Shown here: one piece after another, positions 9,496 through 19,786 of the stretch
Numbering within the stretch: position 1 is the first letter of the stretch
Layout: every line of letters starts with the position of its first letter
DNA from: Isochrysis galbana
Taxonomy: Eukaryota > Haptophyta > Isochrysidales > Isochrysidaceae
Assembly (NCBI GenBank): GCA_018136815.1
Contig: CM030931.1
Span: forward strand, 9,807,072 to 9,871,071
Direction of reading: 5' to 3'
Length of the DNA stretch: 64,000 nucleotides
Translations under genes and position numbers: made by a program
The notes under the pieces: model-generated
Database searches by the model: none
What the model was told of the DNA's origin: nothing
Seen by the model: only the letters and a program-made list of their open reading frames with translations

Positions 9496-12365
9496 TTACG
9501 AGGCGATGCAAGGTTCAGCCACCTTGATGTCACCTGGAAGGTACTTGAAAGGGGCGACGCCATCTTTGAAGTAGTTGTACGGTTCGAACACGACGGGCTT
9601 GCCCATTGTAGCGGGCACTGGAACGTCCTCCGTGATTACGTAGTGAGGCTTTGTGGAGTGGATGTAAACGACCAGATCCTCGCTTTCGATACTCTCGCCG
9701 TCAAAGAAGTGCGAGATGTCTTGCCCTGCTGGAGCAGGCCGCGGCTTCAAGTTGCCAAAGACGTCCATGGAGACGGCCTCGAGGTCGTTCGGGTTGAGCT
9801 TGGTCACCCCGATATCGCATTTGGTGAAGTTTTGGATGTGCAGGTAGGGGTCGCCCTCGGGCAACATTTGGGTTGGCGAGACAGGGATGTCGATCATGAT
9901 GCCGCGCTTCACACCAAGGTACCCTTCCTCCTCTGTGTTGTAAATAATAAATTTCTTGTTCGCATTCACGCGCAGGCAGGCGTCGGGTGGGGTCCACGTG
10001 TCGTCGCCATCATTATCCCACATGCCCTCATTAGTCACATACTCGGTGGTGTAATAGTAGGAGTTCGGACTAGCGGTCTTCACTCCGGTCATGTCGAAAC
10101 CAGGAGGTACAGCGTTCGCAATGTCTCCATAGTTGAAAGTCTTCACCTTGAAGCCATTACCACCCACGCCAACGTCGAGGTCGACTTTGTATGTGGCTGA
10201 GTGGGTGTGCAGAGCGCCGATGGATGACTTGGAGATGTACGATCCAAAGAGGTCCATCTTCACCGCGTCGGGAATATGATACGAGCCGACGGCATACCCG
10301 GACAGTTCCTTGTTGAGTTCAAAATCTCCATCGGGGCGCACCTTGAAAGTCTGCAAGTAGTCATAGTTCCCGACGGTGAGAATGGTACGCACGTAGAGCG
10401 ACGTCTGGGGAATGCCCTCATATCGCATCTGGGCATGCTGGAACAGGGGCTTGTTGTCCGGCGCCTCAAAGATGCACAACGCGTACGGATTCTCGGCAGC
10501 TTCGTTGAGCTCACCGCCCCAAACATAACCGCTGTCGTAACCGAGATTTGGCAAGAAGATCGCTTCCTCTGGGCATTGGAGACCGGGCTTCAAGGTCGTC
10601 GCGCAGTTACCCATCTCATAACCTACACACGATGTTAATGAGGCTTGGGTTAAACACGCGTGCTAGTTGTCGCACAGCACTTGGTGGGTAAGAGGTCAAA
10701 GGCGGGGGGGGGTGAAGGGGTGGACTGGATCATCTCGAGTGCTCTAGGCGACTGAGGGGGATTCACAACAGAGTGTGCCACGGCAGCTTGACGGGCTGAG
10801 CCAACCTCCATCCGAGTAGAAGAGATCTTTTTTATTGGAGACACCAGAATACACGGCGGAGAATTCGGTAGCGTGCATCTCATACACGAGCATCTCGTCG
10901 CGGAAGCGCAAGTTTGAGATGTGCAAACCATTCAGCCCATGGATATCGGCATGGAAAGTCCAGCCCATCCAAGAGACAGTGCGGCCGCTCACTGAGAAGC
11001 GTGGGCCATCCGGGTAGTAGACCCGCGGCTCGGCTTTGCCCAAAGTCTCCGCGTCAGGGAAGAAGGGCATGGCTGGGTCCATGTACTCCTTGGTGCTGCC
11101 ATCTGTTTTATTGACGGAAGCGTGGGCTGTGACTCAGTAAACACTTCGCGACGAAAAGCGTGCACACTGGGTCTAGCGATGAGCGCAGCCATGAGATCAA
11201 AAATTATCCCAGTGACTGAATATCCGCACAACCCCTCTAGCACTCTGCAGGCGGGGGGAAGGGTGCGCACAGAATTCGCCGTCGATGCCGCACATGTTCA
11301 GTGTGCCGGCATTGAAGGCGTCGAGGAGAGCCTGCGGGGATGAGAACGTCGGGTTGCCTGCTCCGGGGCAGAAGACCAGATCCTCCACGGTGAACACTTC
11401 CGTATCGAGATCATAGTAGTATGTGAAGGTCAAAGGTCCAGCCTTAAACATTCCCATAGTCCAGCCGTCCTCGGGGCCCGCGACAATCATCGTTGCGCCG
11501 AGGTACTTGCGGGCCTCGGGTGTAGAGCCGGGGACGCTGAGACCGTTGCCGTGGAACATGACGTACGGGTAGGTCGTGTCGGATCCCTCGGCCGCCGCTG
11601 CCAGTTCTGGCGAGATCTGAACCGAGGCAAGGATGTCCGCGAAGACAGGCTCAAGGATTGACATCGCCGGCTCGAGCATGTTGTCGTCGATTGCCTCCCA
11701 TGCAACGAACGGTCTGTTCTCCCAAGGCTCGGCACGGATCAAATTAAGCTCAGACTCAGCGGTCAGGGGAAGCGTCACTTGGACGAGGTCGGCCTTCCGT
11801 TCAGAAGCCTGGATCCATAGTGGGGAATGAGCATGGGAGATACGATTAGGGCATGCCATATCAAAGAACCCGAAGGCGACGGAGCAGTGCGGTTCTTAGC
11901 TAAACGCATATCCCAACGCAGAGAGGGCTGGCGATTAGATCCTCACACCTTGAGATACCAGAACTGAGCCACACGCGGGGGCTTAGGTCCAGTGCCAGCC
12001 ATCCATGCCATGACCTCAGCCTTGGGCGGTTTGACGAGAGCCATCTTGGCGATAGTGTGGCAAGAAACATCAGCACACTTAGCATACGCATCGGTGATAA
12101 TTCCATACTTCTCCTTCATCCACGCCTGGATGGCAACCTGCTCCGTGACCGTGAGCTGGTCGAAAACAGTGTTTTTCTCGGCGATGCTCGTTGGGAGAAA
12201 CGTCGGGTATGTCGCATTGCAGGTCTGTGCCGATGGAGACGGCGAGCCGCCAGGGATCGAGGAGAAGAGCATCGAACGCTGAGCCGGATCTGTGGTCGCA
12301 TCGATAGAAGAAGGTGCCGCCCGGCTCTGGCCAAGGAGAGTGAGTGCAGAGAGCAGACGGATCAT
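9496..12365 (-). CDS. Secreted copper amine oxidase (topaquinone enzyme), four exons
   Basis: Oxidises primary amines to aldehydes with release of ammonia and hydrogen peroxide. Exons: 12365-11949, 11808-11271, 11102-10806, 10622-9496; phases agree and give 792 aa. Residues 1-17 (MIRLLSALTLLGQSRAA) are a signal peptide, so the enzyme is extracellular or vesicular. The catalytic base Asp lies in LFYSDGG at the end of exon 3, directly followed by YEMGNC from exon 4. The topaquinone precursor Tyr is in TVGNYDY. Copper ligands are the HTH of IGALHTHSATYKVDLD and the His of HYVITEDVP. All key residues of the family are intact. Junctions are GTGTGA/CCAG, GTGCGC/ACAG and GTTGGC/GTAG; the last donor is weak, but only this splice restores the conserved block. 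A role in using amines as nitrogen source is plausible. Confidence 0.93.
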
Positions 12366-13382
12366 CCTGCGCGTCAGGCGAGAGGCAACATTGTACGGTC
12401 AGTGTGGCTGGGTCCGCTGTCACGGGCGATCTGAGAGCGCTCATCGTGAGAGGAGGCAGAGAGCGCTCGGCACGGCGCTTGCGCGAGACGAGCCTTGTGG
12501 CGCACGCAGTGCGTTTGATCGCGAGTGGGGCCAGAGAGGGGGGAGGGGGAACATCGCGGCTCACTCGGCGAGTCGGAGCGATACTTGATGTCCCCCCCCC
12601 CCCCCCCCTCGCCCGCCCACCTTTGTGGTCGAGGAGGACGGGACCGAGGTCTCGGCGTACCACGCTCACGGCCCGCGCGGGGGGGGGGGGGAGGGAAGGG
12701 GAGGGGGGGGGGGGGGTTCCAGGGGAGGCCGCTAGCCTCTCTAGCTCTCTAGCCTCGCCCCCGCCGCTGGGGCTGCTCGTTCCCCTGCTTCCCCGTCCAC
12801 TCCTGGGTGGCTGAGAGCATCATTGGGAGAGGGGGAAGGCGGCTGGGAAAGGGGGAGGAAAGGGGGAGGAAAGGGGGGGGGTTCACGTATGGGGGCGACG
12901 GCCCGCGCTGCGCGGCCGGCCGGCCGACCGACTGTGGCCGCCGCGGAAGCCGTCGACCGTCGCTGGGGGACGACGATCGCGATGGATGCGCTCGGTGCGT
13001 CCATCTGTCCGTCCGGCGAGGCCGTCCGTCACTTCCTATGCATGAGGAGAGGAGATTGTGGGGGGGGGGGGGGCATCCATCCATCCATCCCATCCGTCCC
13101 CCCCCCCCCCCCTCCCCTCGCCCTCCCCATAGCGCATAGCGCCGCCGCAGCACCCAGGGGACATCGACGGGGAACACGGACCACAGACCGGCGGAGGACC
13201 ACATGGCTCCAAGCAAGCCTGCCCCCCCTTTCTCTTCCCCGCCCGGTCACTCACTAATTTTCATTAAGGTGGGAGGCGCACGGAAGGGGGGGGGGGGGGG
13301 AGGGGGGGGCTGGTGGGAAACTGGGGCGGGGGGGTGAACCTGGAGCGTACTGGGAAGGGGGGCGGGGCTCAGGACCACTGCC
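12366..13382. other. Divergent intergenic region dominated by G and C homopolymers
   Basis: Lies between the amine oxidase start and the transposase-like gene. Runs of 10-17 C or G occur at about 12591-12607, 12679-12715, 13060-13070, 13098-13111 and 13287-13315, plus ATCC repeats near 13076. The many overlapping frames are low-complexity Gly/Arg/Pro text and are not genes. Confidence 0.6.
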
Positions 13383-15935
13383 ATGTCTGGAAGGGCACCG
13401 TTGAGGACTCCTGGGGCTGGGCAACCCCTCACGCCGATGGAGGGCGGCTTCTCGGTGGAGGGCTCAGCGTGCCGCCGCCCTCCGACGAGAACTGTGGGCT
13501 CGCAGACGGCAGCTCACGACGAGGGGAGTGTTGCGGTAGCACAAGACGTCGCAGACGTCCGGCGGAGGAAGTCTCGAGGAATGGCGACTCCACAAGAAGT
13601 AGCCGAGGGGGAGAAGCGCCTGCGTGCTAGACGGGCATCATTGGACTTCGGCTCGCCGGGCGGTGCGAATGCCCTACGGAGGTCGAGCTTGGTGAAGCAG
13701 GCAAGCACAAGCACATCTGCACTTTCTGCACCACTGCCGGCCCCTCCACCTTCGTCACCTCCTCCACCACCACCTCCACCGCCACCGCCACTGCCAAGGA
13801 AAGAAGCTGAGGCCTTGTCGTACAGGTACATCGTGAGTGGCTCCGTGGCAGCCACGCAGATTTGCGGCAGGTTTGCGTGCCCAACGTGCAAGGAGAGAGG
13901 GACACTGCAGGTTGGTGCGGACGAGAAGGTGTACGGCAGCAGGGGATTGACGCTGCACTTGACATGCAGCGAATGCGACGCGAACGTGCACTTGCGCATG
14001 GGCTCGATGATGCGCCTACAAGTCGGTTCGCACCGTCGTGTAGCCCGCGAAGCAAGTGGTTCAGACGAGGGCGATGAGGAGGAGGAGTCCAGGGTGGGCG
14101 ACGATGACGTGCTCCCCAAGATGGGCTCTTTCTCTCAAGAGGCTGTTGTAGCGGTGCTTGGAGCACTTCTGGGCGGGCAGCAATACGCGGCATATGCTGC
14201 GACGGCGTGCATGACGGGCCAGAAGCCAATGAGTAAGGACACCTTCCAAAGGTACGTGCAACGAATTGCCCCATACGTGCAAGCAGTGGCCGAAGAAAGC
14301 ATGGCACTTGTTCGCTACGCAGTGGTCCGGTACGGCAACGTGCACAACGGTGGCACCGTTGTGGCGGGCGACATGGTGCTTACCAACGATTGTTTTTGGC
14401 AAACGAGAGGACACTACGCTATGAACGGCACCGGGACGCTCTGCGAGTTGACGTCAGGAGGGGTCGTCTTCCGCCACCACTGCTGCAAATTGCCAGCTGC
14501 CGGCTCTCAGTTTGACGAGTACGAGAACACGGCCAAATCCATGGATGCGCGATCCTTCGAAGTGATGCTGCACGATGCGATTCTGTGGATGACAACAGAG
14601 GTTCAGGGAGTTCTGGATGAGTACAAGATTCGCGCGCGGGCCAAGTTCTCAGGAGTTGTTCTTGATGGGGACGCGAGTACAGATTCGTTTGTCATCGAGG
14701 CGCGCAATGCCGCCGTTGCACGTGGCGATCCCATCTGCTCAGACTTACAAGTGCGGCCTTGTGCGAATCATCTGGCTAAGAATGTGGGTAAGAAGGCTGC
14801 AGAGCTTGGCGCTCAACTCCACCGGGCGTGCTCGTGCCCGGTGAAACAAAAAAAGGATAACAGCGGCCCATTTGCAACGGGAGCTCGAGAGCACATAGGT
14901 TGTAGCAACGAGAGCAACCCGATGGTGAAGAAGATGCAGCGGGGGATGGGGGCGGCGATAAGGGGGGCAGCCCACCTTCAGCGTCTGCCTGACGAAAATA
15001 CCATAGCCGACACCGGCATACGCGCCGTGGAAGAATGCCTGTCGCACCTTTTTGATGTGCACGAAGGTCCAGGCTTCTTCACTGAGAAGTATCGGTGTTG
15101 TCGGCTGCACCCGCCCGGACAGCGTGCGTCTGTAACCAACGATTGTCTTGATTGGCAGGAGGCAATGCTGCAGTATGTGCAAAAGACCATTATCGATCGC
15201 AAGGAGCTCATCTGGGGGCGGCATGGCGCGGCTACGCAGAACGCATCGGAGCGCATTGGTAGTGTCTGCCTTCGGTACAGGCCAAAGGGAATCATCATGC
15301 GGGACACGCTGTACCGTTGTGCTACGGACCTTGGCATTGCCCATGCCAACTCCACTGTGCTGCAGGTGTTCCAAGACAAGCTTGTGCAGAAGGGTTGGGA
15401 AGCCGACCCACGACTGTCTGCGTTTGGTTCTTTCCAGGGACGCATTCTTGAGCGGATGGGCTTGCTTCCCACCAACTTCCAACGCACCGAGTGGACGAAG
15501 CAGCTACGCGCGCGCGCGCAGAAAAGCATTGACCGTCGCACCCCACAATACTACCGAGAGAGAGCGTTGAAGCGCAGATTGCTCAAGCAGCGGCGGCAGC
15601 GTGAGTCACTCGCATCGCGCGGAGGGCAATACTCGTACAAGGCCCCCACGTCTTCCGCCGGGGGGGTTCCTGGTGCTTGCACCTGTTCCACGTTGGTGAA
15701 GTGTGCAACGGGCGCATGTGCGTGCCGAGCAGCTGGCGTGCAATGCACTGCAGAGTGCCATGGAGGGAGGCAATCCTTGAAGTGTGGTAGAATGTGTGCA
15801 GTGTCAGATTGTCCAGATGTTCATCTTCCGTCGAGTTCGGAAGGTTCCTCGTCGTCTGCTTTTGAGCCGGACGACTCGGACCCCGAGTCAGAGCTGTTGT
15901 CGGAGTTGAGCTGTGCGGAGGAGAATGTACCGTAA
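13383..15935 (+). CDS. DDE transposase-like protein (Kolobok/Mutator-type), intronless
   Basis: 850 residues without introns, in contrast to its neighbours. Residues 116-138 are poly-Pro. A Cys pattern at 161-198 (CGRFACPTC, then CSEC) suggests a zinc finger. The core shows the RNase-H-like order of Kolobok-type transposases: first Asp in LTNDCFWQTRGH (about 333-344), a TSGGVVFRHHCCK strand (357-369), ENTAKSMDA (381-389), second Asp in VLDGDAST (426-433), CANHLAKNVGKK (460-471), and a Glu-bearing QNASERIGS with RYRPKG (619-636). Residues 766-805 form a CXC-type Cys-rich segment (ACTCSTL, GACACRAAGVQC), probably DNA-binding. No terminal inverted repeats could be found by eye in the flanks, so it may be an intact mobile copy or a domesticated gene. 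Assignment to Kolobok rather than another DDE group is inferred. Confidence 0.7.
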   Translation: MSGRAPLRTPGAGQPLTPMEGGFSVEGSACRRPPTRTVGSQTAAHDEGSVAVAQDVADVRRRKSRGMATPQEVAEGEKRLRARRASLDFGSPGGANALRRSSLVKQASTSTSALSAPLPAPPPSSPPPPPPPPPPPLPRKEAEALSYRYIVSGSVAATQICGRFACPTCKERGTLQVGADEKVYGSRGLTLHLTCSECDANVHLRMGSMMRLQVGSHRRVAREASGSDEGDEEEESRVGDDDVLPKMGSFSQEAVVAVLGALLGGQQYAAYAATACMTGQKPMSKDTFQRYVQRIAPYVQAVAEESMALVRYAVVRYGNVHNGGTVVAGDMVLTNDCFWQTRGHYAMNGTGTLCELTSGGVVFRHHCCKLPAAGSQFDEYENTAKSMDARSFEVMLHDAILWMTTEVQGVLDEYKIRARAKFSGVVLDGDASTDSFVIEARNAAVARGDPICSDLQVRPCANHLAKNVGKKAAELGAQLHRACSCPVKQKKDNSGPFATGAREHIGCSNESNPMVKKMQRGMGAAIRGAAHLQRLPDENTIADTGIRAVEECLSHLFDVHEGPGFFTEKYRCCRLHPPGQRASVTNDCLDWQEAMLQYVQKTIIDRKELIWGRHGAATQNASERIGSVCLRYRPKGIIMRDTLYRCATDLGIAHANSTVLQVFQDKLVQKGWEADPRLSAFGSFQGRILERMGLLPTNFQRTEWTKQLRARAQKSIDRRTPQYYRERALKRRLLKQRRQRESLASRGGQYSYKAPTSSAGGVPGACTCSTLVKCATGACACRAAGVQCTAECHGGRQSLKCGRMCAVSDCPDVHLPSSSEGSSSSAFEPDDSDPESELLSELSCAEENVP

Positions 15936-16890
15936 GCCGAAAATAGCGTTAAAGCCCTTCATTTGTGGCTCTTAGGAATAAGCAAGGGTACTGTGGCCAA
16001 GTCCACCAAGATGACAAAACCACTGCAGAAGCTCAGATATTAATTGTACTTTTTATTCTAGCATCCACTGACTACACTCGGAGCTACGCGCCCACGCAAT
16101 GATGAATGATGAATTGATGGCCCCCTCCAGCCCAAGGCTGATATCTCTCCACAGCAATTCAATTAATACCGCCCTCGTGCATGGCCGTCCAGGTACCTTG
16201 GTGATACAGCCTCCCTGAGCTCCACTTGGTCAAATTCTGCGAACGCGACGCACACGACGCACTCAAACTTCACTGCTCCACGCTACACACTCAATGTCGG
16301 TCACCACGATCACGACCGCTTCACATTCACGCTCGGCGCGCTTGACAGCGAGGCGCAGAGGCTTCTGAGCGCTGCGGGATAGCCAGGTGCATACATGGGG
16401 CAGGCCGCGCCAGCCGTCCGCCGCCTGTAGTCGCCCCTATCGGCCGTGACGGTCTATGAGGCGAGGAGGTCCGTGCACGGAGACGTCGAGACTGGTGGGG
16501 TGGCTCCGCAATGCGGGCTCCACAAGGTGCACTGGCGGTCGCCTCCCGGGGAAGAGCGGCGCCGAATGGCCGTGCGGGAACGGCCCACCAGCGTCTCCCC
16601 TTGCAGTGCCCCTCCATTCGCCCCCAGACCCTACTCGGCCCTCGAGACGGCCGCGCGGTAGCGCCTGCCAGCCACCCCACCCCGACTCCGTGCCAAGTCG
16701 CGATGGTCGACTGAGCGCGCGCGGGCCCGGTGTGGACACACCCACTGGACCCTCCGCCAACCGCATAGCGCCTCCATGCGCCTCCACAGGCCGCCAGGCC
16801 CCGGGAGGGCTCACTGAGCCAGACGGTCGTGCGCCCGATCGCCCCCCCCCTTCCGTGCGCCTCCCACCTTAACTATATGTTACCCCCCAA
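15936..16890. other. Intergenic, no recognisable gene
   Basis: AT-richer 3' flank of the transposase gene to about 16330, then GC-rich DNA with overlapping short frames on both strands and no recognisable protein. No convincing terminal repeat of the transposase gene was found here. Confidence 0.5.
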
Positions 16891-16894
16891 GAGC

Positions 16895-17098
16895 CAACGC
16901 CCCCCAGGAGCTATCGGGGGGAATTTTTTTCCCGATCGCCAACAGCCCCCCCGAGAGCTACCGGGGGATTTTTATGCACCGGGGAGCTATCGCGTTTTAA
17001 GGCGGGCCCCCGTTTGCTATCGGGGGAAACGACGGCCCCCAGTAGCTATCGGGGGGCCGTCCTCGAGCCCCCAGGCGCTATCCTCCCCCGCAAGCTAT
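16895..17098. repeat. Array of short hairpin motifs CCCCC-N4-GCTATC-GGGGG
   Basis: Seven variants of a 20-30 nt unit centred on GCTATC (or GCTACC) recur at about 16910, 16957, 16985, 17015, 17045, 17076 and 17093. Several have flanking C and G runs able to pair, for example CCCCCAGTAGCTATCGGGGG. The array stops where the GA tract begins. Confidence 0.75.
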
Positions 17099-17399
<301 letters not shown>

Positions 17400-17402
<3 letters not shown>

Positions 17403-18925
17403 AAAAGACGCACGACGTCAACATCCCGACTCAAGAACAGGGGCCGAGCCACGGAACAAGGAGGTCAGAGCTTCGGAAGACGAGAAATACATAAGAAAAA
17501 GCTAAACAACATTTGGCTACATACCGAAACCGATTACCTAGGCGAAATAACCGACACCAGCACAGTGCACAGAAGATGGAGAGATCCAACACTATCACCC
17601 GCCAGCCAGATGGGAGGGCGGATACATGTCGCATCCGCGATCGACCTTTTTGTTTTAGAAGTTGTTTGCGTTTCTATGTTCCCTCCTTGCAGGCTAGCCA
17701 CGAGTCACCGTCGCAGGGTCCTACATTCGCCCATTCGCCCTTGTTGCCCTCGCCTCCTTTGTCGCCTCCTTTGTCGCCTGCTTGCCCCTCACCTGGCTTA
17801 CCTCCTTGCGTGCTCCTCGCGTTTTTAGGCTAAGTCGCGCGTTCAGGTATCGCCGGGGCAAGGAACCGCCGCTTGTGTAACCCTGATTCCCCCTCAGGTG
17901 TTGGCCGTTGGATTATATCGTGGCGCTATTTGCTACTTTGGTCTTCATCAACTCACTTAAGGGTTTTCGAAAGATTCCCTCCTTATTCCTGTGCGTAACT
18001 GTCGCCCCCGTCGGATCGTCCGTCGCCCCGTCGCTCTCTTGTCGGCATTCTCTTCCTTGTTCGGTCTGTCAGCGGGTCCCTGTGCATTCCGTGATAAGGA
18101 TACGTTAGTGTGGAGAGTGTTGACGTGAGTGTGGTGTTATCTCGTCGGTCTAGTGGACCCCGCCCGTCTGTCGTTTGTCGTTCTTCGTTCGTCGCTCTCG
18201 TTCTCGTTCTCGTTCCCGTTCTCGTCCCTCGTTCTCTACACTATCTCAATCACCCCTTGTACGCTAGCCCCTACAGCCTAACTTCGATTCATCGCACCGC
18301 TTTCCATCGTGTCGTTCCCCGTCTCGTTCCTCGTCGCTACCGTTCCTCGTAAGATCGTCTACGCTCGAACTGAACTCGTCCTCGCTTGATAGCCTTTCCT
18401 CGATTGGCGCCGCTCTTCCGTTCGCTCTCCGTGTTTTCGTTTCCGTAGTCCGACTCATCGTTGGTCGCCCCCACCTGTTGATACTCAACACCCCGGACGC
18501 CACGAGGGAGTCGCCCTCGTCTTCGGCGCATCGCGCCATCTCCCCGTGCCTATATCCTTCTGCATCGCAGTCCATTGTTGTAGGGCCCTCTCGCTGTGCG
18601 GTGCTTGACGCGCAGCGTAGCGCCCTCGTCGCTTCTCTCGAACCCGTCGCCTCCGACCCAGGGATGGTGGCACGCCGGATCCTCACGGTCGAGACTCCTG
18701 CCTCCGTCGACGGTCATCCTGGTCACCCCGGCCGTTGCCTACACTGGCAAAGCCCCTGCGCAGTCTCTTCGGATTGTCCACCCCCCGCGCAGAGCCTCTT
18801 CGATTTTTCCACCCCCCCCCCCGCGCGGAAATGGATGCGGAGTAGTTTTATTTTCTTTCACCGCCGCCCGCCTCGATTTTCATCCCCCACTGCAGAAGTG
18901 TACGCCTAATCTTAGAACCACTCAA
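17400..18925. other. Gene-poor region, probable retroelement debris
   Basis: One frame at about 17500-17660 reads NNIWLHTETDYLGEITDTS then VHRRWRDP, protein-like text reminiscent of retroelement proteins but too short to classify. The rest is CT-rich (CGTTCTCGTTCCCG runs near 18200) without a supported gene. Confidence 0.35.
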
Positions 18926-19190
18926 AGGGAACCTCGGGTTGCACCTTCTTCGGACCCCCTACATGACCCGAGCCCCTAAATAGAGCACAAGGGGAGTTGC
19001 CGCAAGGCGGGGAATGAGGGTGAGGAAGGGACAGGGGCGTGCCTACGAGAACATGACCTAGTGCCACGTGTGAGGCGAGAATATTAAAAGATTTTTTTTT
19101 GCATGAGGGGAGTCGAGAGAGTGGGGGGGGGGGCGGGGGGGCGGGAGAGGCCCCCCTCCATGACGACCAATCATAAGATTAGTGATATGT
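18925..19190. repeat. Composite of dispersed repeat ends
   Basis: Three motifs seen elsewhere stand side by side: AAAGGGAACCTCGGGTTGCA (also at 38713 and, shortened, at 44470), TAGAGCACAAGGGGAGTTGC with CGCAAGGCGGGG (also 8893 and 36433), and at 19100-19185 a segment that is the reverse complement of 24180-24270 and contains CCATGACGACCAATCATAAG. Confidence 0.7.
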
Positions 19191-19786
19191 ATGCGTGTTA
19201 TACTCATACTCGTTTGATTTTTCTCATCGTTGGCCGCCAATGCGCCCTCAGCAAATAAAGCAAGAAGAATAATTACCACGCCAGAATTAGAACAACAAAG
19301 CCAGCCACAATCAACGGCCACAATCACTGCTACCTTTCAATACGAAACTACAAAAACCCACGGCACATGCGCCTATGTGGGATGCGAAAAATAGGGAGAA
19401 TCGGAAGCACGATCGAGGCACGATCGAGGCACGATCGTGTAGTGCGGTGGGGGAGGGGAGCGGAGGGGAGGAGGATACTGTGCTCCCGTCGCCATCGCTC
19501 AGCTAGATAGCATAACACGTCGTAACGAGTGTCAGGCGAGGCGGCCGCTACGATCGCTCGTCCTTGAACGAAAACCTCGCGTCATTTCACGGTAGTTGAT
19601 CATTTACTAGTACACGTAGCCCATGCTTCCCTTTCTAGTTGGACGGGCACTCGTCGAGCAGCACAGTGTAGTCATACGCGCCCGTGTTATGGGCGTGCGC
19701 TCCAAGCCTCGTTCCTCGTGGCCCCAAGATGCCTCTCCCGTAGGTGCAACCACCTCATGGCGGTGCTCCTTGTGATTGCGCAGGCG
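19191..19786. other. Intergenic, no recognisable gene
   Basis: 3' flank of the coiled-coil gene. Contains a triple ACGATCGAGGC/CACGATCG repeat near 19410-19440 and otherwise nothing recognisable. Confidence 0.5.

Noticed and set aside
9460-10638. Plus frames of 246 and 120 codons
   Set aside because: Antisense shadows of amine oxidase exon 4, which holds the topaquinone and copper motifs.
14745-15541. Minus frames of 245 and 187 codons inside the transposase gene
   Set aside because: No family features; the plus strand has the DDE-type motifs.
16895-17098. CRISPR array
   Set aside because: Units are degenerate, spacers are only about 10 nt, and the DNA is eukaryotic nuclear.
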